From contig CM063114.1 in the NCBI GenBank assembly GCA_031841125.1, forward strand, positions 10,044,001 to 10,108,000: DNA of 64,000 bases, in the 5' to 3' direction. Every line of letters starts with the position of its first letter. Position 1 is the stretch's first letter. The notes beneath the pieces were generated by a model that saw only the letters and a list, made by a program, of their open reading frames with translations, was not told where the DNA came from and ran no database searches. Both the position numbers and the translations under genes were made by a program. The stretch comes from Acanthococcus lagerstroemiae. Its lineage: Eukaryota > Arthropoda > Insecta > Hemiptera > Eriococcidae. Of the stretch, positions 47,765 to 58,703 are shown one piece after another.

Positions 47765-48620
47765 TTTCAGTTTACTACATTAATTTTGCTCCTTCTTTTA
47801 AACTGACTCACGTCTGCGTTCGCACTTCTAAATTTGCGCTGGAAAAATGAAATTCCGGCCATTTGGGACGGCAGCTTTATTGGGATAAAATGACCATCCC
47901 CTGTGTGTCCCTATAAATCTCATTTAGCAATGTTCATTTGGCTCCTCCTTAAACAGAGTCAATGTGCACTTACACGGCCAAGTTTGCGTTTGAAAAATGA
48001 TGTTCAGGCTGTTTGGGACGGCAGCTTTATTGGGTGAAAAAGGTCATCTCCTGTGCGTCCTTATTAAGCGAAATTCACTATATTTCACCTGTAGGACTCT
48101 TTACTCTGGTTCACTAGCTATTGAGAATCGAATCCATACAGATATGTGTATTATAATATTGAAGGATAAACATCTATATGCATGCTGCGTACCTAACAGA
48201 GACGGTGGTCTTCTCTCATCTAAGGAGGGTGAAATTCCAAGACGGTGTAACTGAAATTTCTTTGTTTTTTTAGGGGAGGTCAGGGCAGTTTGCCTCTTAG
48301 GCGAGGTATTCCCCTCTCACCCTGGGGGAAAAGTTGCCGGGAAGGTGGGGCCGTGGTCTTCCAGTTGTACAGTAAATGTGTGTATGTGTGCTGCATACTC
48401 AATAGTCATCTCTCGCCTTCGGAGATGGTGGTTTGATTTCAAGAAATATGGGAATCGGAATTTGTTTGTTAGGGGAAGATGAGGCAGTGCTCTTTCAGTT
48501 GTGCAATAGATGAGTGTACGTGTGCTCAGCAGAGATGGTCAGCTCACACCTTAAGAAAGGGCGGTCAGTTTCAAGGAATAGGCTGTTTAACTGCAATTCG
48601 TATGTGGGGGAAGATAGGGC
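47765..48620. repeat. two short tandem duplications
   Basis: From 47765 to 48080 a unit of roughly 145 bp occurs twice, recognised by GGGACGGCAGCTTTATTGGG at about 47867 and 48015 and TCCCCTGTGTGTCC/TCTCCTGTGCGTCC. From about 48150 to 48620 a second unit of about 130-150 bp occurs roughly three times, with GTGTGCTGCATACTCA-like words, a GAGATGGTGGT core and TTAGGGGAAGATGAGGCAG. The frames across them are short and unrecognised. Confidence 0.65.
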
Positions 48621-48699
48621 TAACGCCCGATTTCAATTATTTCAACTCGGTCAAAAAAAAAGAGAAGTATTTGTTCTCTTCGGTTGCGTATGAATGACT

Positions 48700-51600
48700 C
48701 GAATTTACTCAGTTTGGTTAGTAGATGTGTGAGTTAAAACTTACCGATAAAGAGGCAAATCGTGAAAAGAGTCACTGATGATTGAAAATTTCACCGAGAA
48801 CGCAAAGAACTCGCCAGCATTAAATGATTATTGGTCAGTGCAGGTGTACCGATCAAAATATTTTGAAAAGTTTGCTTAGTGTCTTCATAGTCGGTGCGTA
48901 TGCTGTAAGCCGTCGAGCTTCACCACAGATACTCTTATTAACTGCAAAAGGTCGTTACAAACTAAAAGCACGATGTAGGCGAGTTGAATAAACTGATAGG
49001 AAACCACTTTTGCTGTAGTCGTTCGGCAAACCGAACACCGGCACACACTTTTCACACAGTCGTGAACTTCAGAAATAACCAATTTTCGCCAACGAACGCG
49101 TCGAACGTGTAATGCGAAATTTCGATTTATATTTTTGTTCGCTGGTTTAAAAAAATTAGGAAAATTTACAGCTATTCGGTTAAGTAATGTGATGAATGCG
49201 CATTGCATAAAACACGAGTCGAATCTGAATCGAATTAGCGCGGAGAATAAAACCGCGAAAGCAACAAATCCACTGTCGGCGAGATGCACGCATACTGCAG
49301 GCAGACGAGTGTATCTTCTCATAATTCCAAGTTATTTTTTACAAACTTACTTTCACTTTCGGTTTCCAGGCGGCGGCTCACTTTCACCGTTGTGATCTAT
49401 ATCGTATAGGCAGAAAAACACGCTCAGATTGTTTTTGGTAAATTGTCGGCTCCTCTGCATTTGTATGGTCATTTCTTCTAAGGGTCATTAATCGGAGGGG
49501 GGGGGGAAATCAAAGTGGTTGACATCTGGCGGATGTTTTGTGAACTCTCATTGAGTGATCACGGAGAAAAAAATAAATACGGTCGCGCGGGTTGCGCCGG
49601 CAACTGATTAAGTACCTCTCATTTTTTACTTCACCGCACTTTCATTAATTTTGTTGCCTGACCTATTAAATTTTTAATTATTGCAAGTTCGAATATGTAG
49701 CTCACTGCAGTTCAAATTTGAAGCATGTCCGTCATTTTTTTATTTTATAATGATTTTTTAAAACCTTCTATTTCCCATTTACGGCAATGTTATTTCCCTT
49801 CGTGATAACTCTACCTTTTATTAGGAGGTGCACATTAGCGCTCCTACATTCTGTTCCACATCCCAGAAGTTAGTTCCACCTACGTATTCGGTTTCATAAG
49901 CTTTTCTTTCTTCGTATTTTGGATAGCGTTCGAATAAGGGTCATTCTCCTCAAACTAAGAATATTAAGGTGACATTTCCTTTTTTATGAAACTTCCTCCC
50001 CCTGCCTTTCTCCATATGCAGTTTATATGTAGTAGAGAATATTCGAAAAAGCTTGCAGAGCAGGAGCATCAAAATTTAGGGAAGGGGACGTCTTTTGTCC
50101 ACGACGATAGACATATCCTTCTTATTTACTCACTCAACTTCCTTCGTGAAGGTAAAAAAGATCCAAGTGTGATGATGGGGGTGGGGGAGTTGCAAATACT
50201 AATGCATTTTTACTTGTTATGAATTGTCTCTCCCAAGCTTGCTTCCTGCATCCGCCTCTGGTTTCTTCATGGTCTAATGGTGTTTCAGTATGTGTGAAAC
50301 GTTGATCACAGCCTCGTAAGATGATTCCAAAGATGAGAACATAACTAAGTTTTTGTCTGGAGAGTGGACGTACAAAACGTACAAATTTGAATATTTATTT
50401 CGAGAGTCCATACTTTTCAGAATATACAGTTTCGAGTGCTCTCAGTACTCAAAATTTACAATTACTCAATGGTTTTCAATTATCATTGTAATTGTTACTA
50501 CCGTAAATTATTGGTTTGAGTAAAAAATTTTATTAAATTTTTAACATCGCCTAAGTTTCAAAGTTGCGGAATGAAACTAAACTGTGCAAAATTTTAATAC
50601 AAAATTTTGACTTCAACTAGTTCGAGCCCACGTAGCAACTCGCTAGATTTTGACTTAGGCCAGTTTTTCGGCCTGAAAGGGAGAGGGCTGAGACAGCCCT
50701 AACAGCCCTCCGACGTCTCTGAGGTAGGTAATGCTCGAAAGGGCGGATTCCAGGGCTCGGATTGAGAGCAAATTAAAACAGAAGAATTCACTCAGGAGTT
50801 TCAAATGTAGGGGTTTGCATCAGGTATAAAAGAGAATAATGAAATTTTTGGTATTTCAAGAAAACATTCTAGATTTATTTTTCACGTTGATTTTAAACCT
50901 GATTTCAAAATTTTTATGAATTTATGTTTTCAAATCAAGTGATTCTGAAAGCTTACTAAAGATTTCACTGATAACTGATGAACTTTGAAATTCACCCGGT
51001 GGTAGAAATAGGTTGATTAAATTTCTAAATTGACGAGAAAAATTCATTCAAAAACAGTTTTTTTTTTCCTTGACCTATAAACTTTAAATTCGTTTTATTT
51101 TACACGCTGATCACCAAGACGTGAAGTTTCTCAGTTATAAGTCAACATTTTTATAATATATTAAATTTTGTATTTTTTAGTTTTATACCAAAAGACAACA
51201 TTTGAGACCCACACCCCAGGCTTTGTTAACAATCAAATAATCTTTTTTCACTTCACCTTACTACTGGCATTCGAGTAGTTGCTACACTATTCTGATTGCT
51301 TGAAACTCTGAGAGTTTTCACTCTGGTTACCAATATCCATGCTTAGAACTTTGAGTTTTCACTCTAATTGTCAGCACCTGGATTCAGAATTTCAGTGATC
51401 CAGATCAGAAGGGCATTGACCTTATAAGACACCTGCTGAGAAATTCTCCCGCGAACCTGCGATCCTAAACCTCCTGTCTATGAAGAAATTGGGCTAATAT
51501 AACGAACAGTTATGGAATTAAAAAATTAAAAAACGAAAACATTGATGGTATATTTTCGCTAACTTTTACAGTTCCTATCCTGTCCCTCTCATTTTGAAGA

Positions 51601-52510
51601 ATTTATGAAACAGTTGGACCACTTAAACCGCAGAAATGAAAAATACCCGGCATATTTTAACGATGGATTTCGCTGGGCCGTTTCAAACTTCACCCTTTAC
51701 CACTGGAACACAATTATCAAATAAATTGATGAAGACCGCTTCGAACGATATAATTTCGGCAACGAAGTCTTTTTTTTCGAAACGGGCACCGGTACCCCGA
51801 AGTCGAACTTAATAACGTTGAATATTCGGAATACTCCCATCATTTGCACGATGATTTTCCGAACGAATTGCTTTTTCGATGCTTTTTGCAATAATTCAAT
51901 TCCACTAATTGGCAGCAATTTCCGAATTGTATATCCTGTCTGTTGAATTCGGGGAAAGGTCGGTCGAATCCGACCCGATTCCCGGCCGTGAAATTACTTC
52001 CAACCGTTTTCGCTAATGTGGAAATAAATAATTCGGTTGGAAAAAGATTATCTCCGGTGTCGTTAAGTCTAATGAAGTAAATTAATCTCGACTGGGTAAT
52101 TGTTGATTTTGCGATGTCAGAATTATTAATATCGACATTTGCGATCGAAATCGAACTCGAAGACCCAACATTTGATAACCTGGTGTGATTTTTCATGCTT
52201 GTTATAAGTTCGAAAGCATGCAGCTGCGTAGTCCCATCTCGACAAAACAATATTATCATTTATTTCTGCCATATCTTATGGATTGGGGGTTTATTCTGAC
52301 GATAATATCCAAATTTTTCTTTCGAGAAGGGAGAGCAGTTTTTAAGGCTTCTTCTTCTTCCTCAGGAGCCCTATCAGGTGCCGGATGTTGGGCGGTCGCA
52401 GTTCTGACGAGCAACACGCTCTTCGGCAGGTTAGTCGAGGTAGTTCGCTATTACTTTCCTCACGGTTTTCAAGAATAAAACCAAAACAGTCAGCCAATAA
52501 TGAATGAAAT
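48700..52510. other. no recognisable gene
   Basis: A 145-codon minus-strand frame at 48885-49322 overlaps an 86-codon plus-strand frame; neither product shows a domain I recognise. There is a G10 run at about 49497-49506 and a short TTTGAGTTTTCACTCT duplication near 51313 and 51352. Host sequence is possible but no exon can be supported. Confidence 0.35.
50717..50768 (+). repeat. dispersed 50-bp repeat, copy 2
   Basis: CTCTGAGGTAGGTAATGC, then TCGAAAGGGCGGATTCCAGG and a GATTGAGAG end, matches the inverse of 34913-34961. It contains the word TGAGGTAG, but the rest does not match let-7. Confidence 0.6.
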
Positions 52511-52516
52511 TTTCAC

Positions 52517-52623
52517 AGTATTACCCTCTTCAACATTGCAATGGCAGAAGTACACGAAGCAGTAAAAGAATCAAGTAGGATTAAGCTCTTAAGCTATGCA
52601 GATGACCTACTAATGATTGCCGG
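52517..52623 (+). pseudogene. LINE reverse transcriptase, motif C fragment
   Basis: The plus strand reads SITLFNIAMAEVHEAVKE, then RIKLLSYADDLLMIAG. Here the catalytic YADD is intact, unlike the sister copy at 42327-42460 (YTND). The fragment starts in the middle of motif B and loses similarity after IAG, although the frame stays open to 52723. About 36 codons survive. Confidence 0.75.
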
Positions 52624-52806
52624 CACCCAGTGGCGTCCATTCCAGGCAAGCAAGGTAAGCGCCGCTCACCCTGATAATTCCCAAGAAAATAAGTTTTCAT
52701 GTACAATATCAGCTTCAACTTAACAAATAAAAGATAATGAAACATTGAGCAAAACAGCGACGGTATTGACGCCTACGTTTAAGTATTTAATAAATTCATG
52801 GGAGAT

Positions 52807-52974
52807 CAGTGGCGTAGCTAGGAGCTTCCCAAAGGGGGGGGGGGGTAATATAAGATTTTCAAGGCAGAAATAGTCGAAGATTGAGGTATTTTTCTTTAAA
52901 TCACCGATATTAGAGGACTATGTAAAAATATTGGAGGGCACGTGCCCCCCTGTGCCCCCTGACGCTACCCACTG
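52807..52974. mobile_element. hAT-type MITE with poly-G tract
   Basis: The left end is CAGTGGCGTAGC and the right end is CTACCCACTG. The flanks TGGGAGAT (52799-52806) and TGGGAGGT (52975-52982) match at 7 of 8 positions, as expected of an 8-bp hAT duplication. It contains G12 (52834-52845). At 168 bp it pairs with the 167-bp copy at 7928-8094. Confidence 0.85.
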
Positions 52975-53528
52975 TGGGAGGTGTATACTGTTTGCCGTTT
53001 GGCAATCCTTGTACATGTATATTTGTATAAGCCAGTGAGGTATACGTCGGATCTAACGCTTCTTTTCCATACTGCACGTAACACTGCACAACTTACACTC
53101 CGCCTCCGTGTTAATTACCAACACAAAAACACACTAGCATGTTCAACGCGACGAAACCTGTGCGTTTGGTTGCGTTCTGGAAGCGCTTCCGGCTCAGCTT
53201 GGCTACACACGAACGTCGAAGTTGACAGTGAAATCTGATTATGTTCTTCTACTAGTCAGTGTGTTATGTTTGAATGCTCTGCGTTTTTTTGCCCACAAAA
53301 TGCGTATTTAAGATCTTTTTGAAAAAACATTTTTGCGACTTACTCTTAATGAACAATTAGAAGTATTAATGGTGGGAAGCTTAAACCACAATTACCATTT
53401 TTAAAAACTCAGCAAAAGAGAGGTGGTTCGAGTTTTACTAGACATTGCCACATATTGCAATATGAAAACATTTTGTGGTTAACTGGTTGTGAAGATGGTG
53501 GAAAACTGTTTTGTTGGCCATGTTTATT

Positions 53529-53800
53529 CAGGAACATACTGATAGGAGGGGGCAACCCCCTTGTAAGAATTTTTCACTCTGCAGTTGGGAAAATTTACAA
53601 TTTCAACCAGGCAGAGTTGGGAAAATCCAACAAGTCAAAGGTGTTCTTTTTTTGCTGTGATTTTTGAGAATTTTGAGTTGAATCAGTTGGAGAAATTCAA
53701 CAAGTCAAAAGTTTTCTTTTTTGGCTTTGATGCTTGGTAATTTTGAGTTGAGTTAGTTGGGACTTTCACAATTCCCCCCCCCCCCCCAGGAAAAACTCTT
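53529..53800. mobile_element. poly-G MITE, copy of the 54090 family
   Basis: Starts CAGGAACATACTGATAGG and contains GTTGGGAAAATCCAACAAG, TTTTGAGTTGA.T.AGTTGG and C14 (53774-53787). The right end is worn. It abuts the beginning of the TIR-family copy that continues at 53801, so it was probably inserted into it. Same family as 54090-54388. Confidence 0.65.
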
Positions 53801-54562
53801 GTCTGTGTATCTGCGTTAAAATGTATTGAACTCTACTTTGAACCGTTCTAATCCAAATGCAAGAAAATTTCTAATGACCTTATCTATGGGAAATTGAATG
53901 TAAAATCTATTGCAAATGAAAAAACAGTAGCTTAAGAGGGCAAGTTTCACGAGAAATTGAAAAAATGTGAAAATTTTCTGATATAATTTGTTATAAAATC
54001 CTGTCGAACCAAATCCGATCATTTTCTCTTCCTGTAGTTACCACAACTGCTCTCTACTATTACCCACTGGTGCCATTTTTCGGTCAATCCAGGGACGTAC
54101 CGATAAGGGAGTAGGGAGAGGAGACTTCCCCCCCCCCCGTAGGAATTTACACTTAGCAGTTGGGAACATTTACCATTTTAGTCAGGCGAGTTGGGAAAAT
54201 CCAGCAAGTTCGAAGGTTTTTTTTTTGCTTTGAAATTTGAAAATTGAGTTGAAAATTTGGGAAAACCCAACAAGTCAGAAGGTTTATCTTCTTTTGCTTT
54301 GATTCTTGGGAATTCTGATTTGAGTCAGTTGGGATAGGCACAATTTTTACCCCCTTCTCCCCTGGCAAAACGCTTCGGTGCGTCCTTGTGTCTATCTTCA
54401 GTTGTGAGAAGGGGGGGAAATTCCGAAGATAGAAAACTTTTCAAAATTTGACTATAACTCAGCCCCTTCAAAAGTAAGAGTATGCAAACATATCTACATA
54501 TCGCCGGGGTAGGTTGCCTTCTTACCAGGTGGGAGACGAGTCATTGCAAAAGAGACACCCTG
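53801..54562 (+). mobile_element. CAGGGTGTCTC family, copy 1 (partial)
   Basis: Aligns by eye with 57020-57484, the second half of copy 2. Shared words include TTGAACTCTA.TTTGA, GAAATTGAAAAAATGTGAAA, GGTTACCACAACTGC and AAGTAAGAGTATGCAAACAT. It ends GAGACACCCTG at 54562, followed by TA. The left half is missing, and a poly-G MITE is inserted at 54090-54388. Confidence 0.75.
54090..54388. mobile_element. poly-G hAT-type MITE nested in copy 1
   Basis: The left end is CAGGGACGTACCGATAAG and the right end, inverted, is CAAGGACGCACCGAAGCG. The flanking 8-mers GGTCAATC (54082-54089) and TGTCTATC (54389-54396) agree at 6 of 8, and both match the same spot of the host repeat (compare CCGTCCATC in copy 2). 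It contains C11 at about 54128-54138 and two GTTGGGAAAA(T/C)CCA(G/A)CAAGT units. 299 bp, non-coding. Confidence 0.8.
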
Positions 54563-54564
54563 TA

Positions 54565-56528
54565 CGTGGATAGTTCACTACTAATAGATGGGGCTGCTAA
54601 CTCAAATGATGCAGAAATAGAATTAGGGCTGTTTAGAAAATTTTTCTTCAATTTGAATTTTCCGTGAGTGACTATTCAGGTAGAGTATCATTATTATTGT
54701 CGAGTAATATAATTACACCATTCCAGCTTCATTACATTTGTTAAACTCTTCTTTACTGCCTGGTAGCATTTTCAATTTGGTACATTAAACAACCCTTAAT
54801 CTAGCATTTTTCATTTTTGAGAGCTTATATCTCGTGTTGAGTGTGACTTGGAGTGTTACATTTTTGCGTAATCATCTTGACAAACATGCTCTGTCGATAT
54901 TACTAATAACATATTACCGACATTACCAACCTGTAACGCGTAAAACTGTGTTGTTTTTTTTTCTTCTTTCTTTGGTTTCCCAGCAACTGTAAAAATAGAA
55001 TTAGGGCAGTTTGGAAAATCACTCTTCAAATAATCGTGCATCGTCTTACCTCACCGTACCTGTCTCGATAAGAAATGTCTTCTGATTCGGAGGAACGTGC
55101 TTCCTTTCGGCTGTTTATTTTTCGGTCCTTGGAGATCCAGCTAAATGACGTCGATGAAAGGTGCAGAGGTTGTGAAATGGAAGATTACGAACCTGACACA
55201 AAGTTATCGACAAAAGCCATAAATAGTTTGAATTTCTCCACCACTGCTCTACCGCTAATAAATACATCGTAGGTGTTTGAGTGACGTTAAGAGGGAACGC
55301 GTTTAACTCTAACGTATCACAATCTCGTTGAGGAAAATTAACGAGACGCTGAAAAATAATGAATCCGGAACTCCGCGAAGTCCCGAGTCTTCTCGAGTGC
55401 CAGTTTTCGCTCTTTTGAGCTTTTTTCCATTTTCAACGCACCAAAAAATACAGGCCTAATTAGCACGCGACTCGGAGTGCCTAAGATTGGTACCATCGAC
55501 AGGAAGGCGAGATTAATTACCGAATACTCATCACGTTCCCGCTTTCAAAACCCCGAAACCTGAGTAATTAGCTCCGGCCCGTTCGGTGGTTTCTCTTCCT
55601 CATCCGAATCGACGGTCTTTCAGGTTATTACACTTTCATGTACGAAACTGATCTTTTTGAAATTCATTCTCAAAGCGCCGGAAAGATGAATAAATTGTCA
55701 ACCCGGTCAAAGAGGTACTCCACCGTGTGCCTGAAACAGTACGAGCTGCGTTGCTGCTTTGCCGTGCAGAAAAAGGCAGTGGTAAAAAAACCGCAAAGGC
55801 GGCGGCTATATCTGACCTTCTGCAAGACCATGTTTAGATTAAAATTTATGCAAATCACCCTCGAACTAATTTACTTTTAATCCGAACAAGTTGTCGTTAT
55901 TTGGCGCAACGTAAATTCCGTCGCTTACACAGCGGCTTATTTTTGCATGAAATGTCGCCGTACAGCAAAGGTATATAATAGACCTCTTTTCGTACAGTAC
56001 ATTTCATTGTACCGAAATCCGTTTTTGAAAACTGGAGAACGGGGGCGCGCTATTTTTTACGACAGTAAAAAGCACAACACACGTAATCCGGAAGGCATTA
56101 AGTAGCACAAAAGATAATAAGTGTTCAATTAAATTTGCCCTTCGGAAAACGAAGCGGCAGTGTTTCGATGAAGCTTGTAAAAAGCTAATTATTGGGTAGC
56201 GATTAAAAAGGTTGATACGCTTTTTCTGTCCAGCCGACTGGAGCAGCGCCCTCTTAATTCGAAATTTCGGTCCGTTTAACTAAATCGAGCGACTGATCGC
56301 AATTCCTTCAGTGATGGCCGACTTTTGGACAAGCCGTCCAAAAGTTATTTGCTTCATTATTTTTTTGCCCGATTCGTAAAAATGCAAAATAAGCTCAATA
56401 CTCCTTTACTACGAGTAAAAATATTTAAACTCACTGTTAAAGATTCTGTGCTGTCATTCGTATTTTTTCAGCCTTTTTTATTGTAGAATGTACTTTGATG
56501 TTTAGAAAACATAGCACTCTTTTTCATG
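54565..56528. other. no recognisable gene; one weak ORF at 55075-55272
   Basis: A 65-codon plus-strand frame begins MSSDSEERASFRLFIF and is acidic and charged rather than repeat-like, so a host exon is possible. It has no domain I recognise and no convincing splice context. The rest shows only short frames. Confidence 0.25.
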
Positions 56529-56530
56529 TA

Positions 56531-57484
56531 CAGGGTGTCTCTCTTGCAATGACCTCCTTCCACCTGGTAAGTAGGCAACCTACCTAACAATGTGTAGGTA
56601 TATTTGCATACTCTTACTTTTGAAGTGACTGAGTTATGGTCCAATTTTGAAAAGTTTTCTAGCTTTGATTTTTTTTTCTTCTCACGACTGGAGATAGACA
56701 GAAATATGGTACCGCAACTGTCATCTTGCGCTTCCTTCCCACTGGTATGCACCACAGTTCGGGGAATAAGGACAAAATGTTACCAAAACCGAATTTAGCG
56801 ACCTTTGAAACCAATTATTAGGTACCCATGTTAAACTTTACAAAATACTAAAAACCCCTCACTTCATTGCATGGGCCTCAATTTCAAATATGGGGTAAAT
56901 AGATGGAAAGAGGGAGGTGAATAAGCCCCATAAACGATATAACTCGGTGAAATGATGAGGTAGCTGAAGAAGGTGATTATTATCTTCATAAGGTGTGTGC
57001 ATCTGTGTTAAAAAGTCATAATTCTTAACGGGGATATCTTGAACTCTATTTTGAGTAATTCTAACCCAGGTACAAGAAAAATGCTAGTGACCTTTCTGAT
57101 GGGAAATCTAATGTACAATTTGTTGTAAATAAAAAAACAGTAGCTGAAGAATGCAAATTTCACCAGGAATTGAAAAAATGTGAAAATTTCCTGATATAAT
57201 TTGTACTAAAATTGATTTTAGGAGCACCCTGTTGAGCCGATTCCGACCATTTTATTCCTGTGGTTACCACAACTGCCCTCTACTCTTACCTACTGGTACC
57301 ATTTTTCCGTCCATCTCCAGTCTGAAAAGAGAAAAAACTTCAAAGTTAAAATACTTTTCAAAATTTGACCATAACTGAACCCCTTCCAAAGTAAGAGTAT
57401 GCAAACATATCTACACATTGTCGGACTATGTTGCCTATTCACCAGGTGAACGGGGGGGGGGGTCATTGCTAAAGAGACACCATG
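56531..57484 (+). mobile_element. CAGGGTGTCTC family, copy 2 (both ends present)
   Basis: The left arm runs CAGGGTGTCTCTCTTGC, CCACCTGGTAAGTAGGCAAC, ATTTGCATACTCTTACTTTT, then CTCACGACTGGAGATAGACA, about 170 bp. The right arm (about 57300-57484) is its diverged inverse, ending GAGACACCATG. TA precedes the left end and TGTA follows the right; TA also follows the ends of copies 1 and 4. Long TIRs with TA flanks suggest a Tc1/mariner-superfamily non-autonomous element. About 955 bp with no transposase. A G11 run lies in the right arm (57452-57462). Confidence 0.8.
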
Positions 57485-57658
57485 TGTATTTTATAAAGTT
57501 CCCCCATATAATATCAAAATTACCGAAATTAGAAGAACATCAAGACTTCAAGATAAACAGATATAATCGAACAAGGAGAGAAATATCCCGATTCAATATT
57601 GTAAAATTTAGAAATGTGACTGGAACAAGTTACCTAAACTAAGTCTTCAGCGATCAGC

Positions 57659-58490
57659 ATTAAGGTGGGTCGTCAACATTTTTTTTCGAAATTTCTAAAT
57701 CGACCCAGTTAGAAAGTTGCCTTTGGTGAGAAAAAAAGTGCTTAAAATTTTTTTTCCTAATTTGTAAATTTTTCCCGAGGTACTTTTCCTTTGAAGTTAT
57801 GTACTATAGCGCTGAAGATTAAACCTTACGCAGCCATGTAAAAATGCCGGTTGTGTAAAATGTTTACGCAACCTTTCTAATATTTATCGCGAACTTTAAA
57901 TTAGTTCCTATACAAATTTTTCCTACCTGTGAAATTGAAGGCGCTACAATATTTTGTTGCTGTATAGCGTCTTCAGTATGGCAGATAGGCAAAATTTGTA
58001 TATGAACTAATTTAAAGTTTGCACTGAATACTATTAATCAGGGATGGCAAACGAAACCGTTTTTTTTTTCGTTTCGTTATTTCGTTTCAATATTTTTGAC
58101 AAAAATCAATCGTTATTTCGTAATTTCGTTATTTCGTTTCGTTTGTTTGCCATCCCTGCTATTTACTCAACTCACCCTGACTCAACTCACCCGGGAAAAG
58201 AAATGAAATTTCGAATACAGTAGGCTCGGCTACTAGTACCCGACCCTAGAAAGTGGTTGCAATAGGCTCGGCTGCTAGTAACCGATCCTAAAAATCACAA
58301 ATCAGAAAACTAGGAATGGCAAACGAAATGTTTTTTTTTTTCGTTTCATTATTTCGTTTCAATATTTTAGACAAAAATCAATCGTTATTTCGTTGTTTCG
58401 TTATTTCGTTTCGTTTCGTTTGCCATCCCTGCTATTAATAATGTTATGTGCAAATTTGGTTCATCTCAGATATTGAAGGCGGTGGACCAT
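57659..58490 (+). mobile_element. TTAAGGTGGGTCGTCA repeat with hairpin module
   Basis: Starts ATTAAGGTGGGTCGTCA and matches the inverse of 63475-62979 through AGTTAGAAAGTTGCCTTTGG and AGTACTATAGCG-like blocks to TTTAAAGTT(T/C)GCA. Contains a 68-bp imperfect hairpin (57922-57989; CCTACCTGTGAAATTGAAGG against TCTTCAGTATGGCAGATAGG). A composite hAT (58039-58431) interrupts it, and TCAGATATTGAAGGCGG after that insert looks like the next hairpin arm. Non-coding. Confidence 0.65.
58039..58431. mobile_element. composite hAT-like element
   Basis: Perfect 8-bp duplication CTATTAAT at 58031-58038 and 58432-58439. The element begins CAGGGATGGCAAACGAAA and ends with the inverse. Each end is itself a palindromic unit of about 120 bp (58039-58158 and 58311-58431), with T-rich TTTCGTTTC(G/A)TTATTTCG interiors. 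The 152 bp between holds a tandem AGGCTCGGCT(A/G)CTAGTA unit. So there are four copies of the terminal sequence in one insertion. Confidence 0.85.
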
Positions 58491-58703
58491 TGAATAAATA
58501 TACGAGTAAATTCAAAAATTTTAAAGAAAAGAGGAAACTTTAATTGCACGTTGAAATAAAGTAAATAAACCATAGGAAGATAACGATAAAATCCAGTGTA
58601 CAAACGACGGGAAATGTGCTAATCAACGTTACACATTCCACGCTTTTCTACGATGAAATAACATTTATTAACTTGAAACAAGTTCAACGATTGAAAAATA
58701 TAT

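Noticed and set aside
48885..49322. 145-codon minus-strand open frame
   Set aside because: No recognisable domain, an overlapping plus-strand frame of 86 codons, and no codon-use or splice evidence.
50717..50768. let-7-like TGAGGTAG word
   Set aside because: Only the seed-like word matches; the remaining mature sequence and a precursor hairpin are not present.
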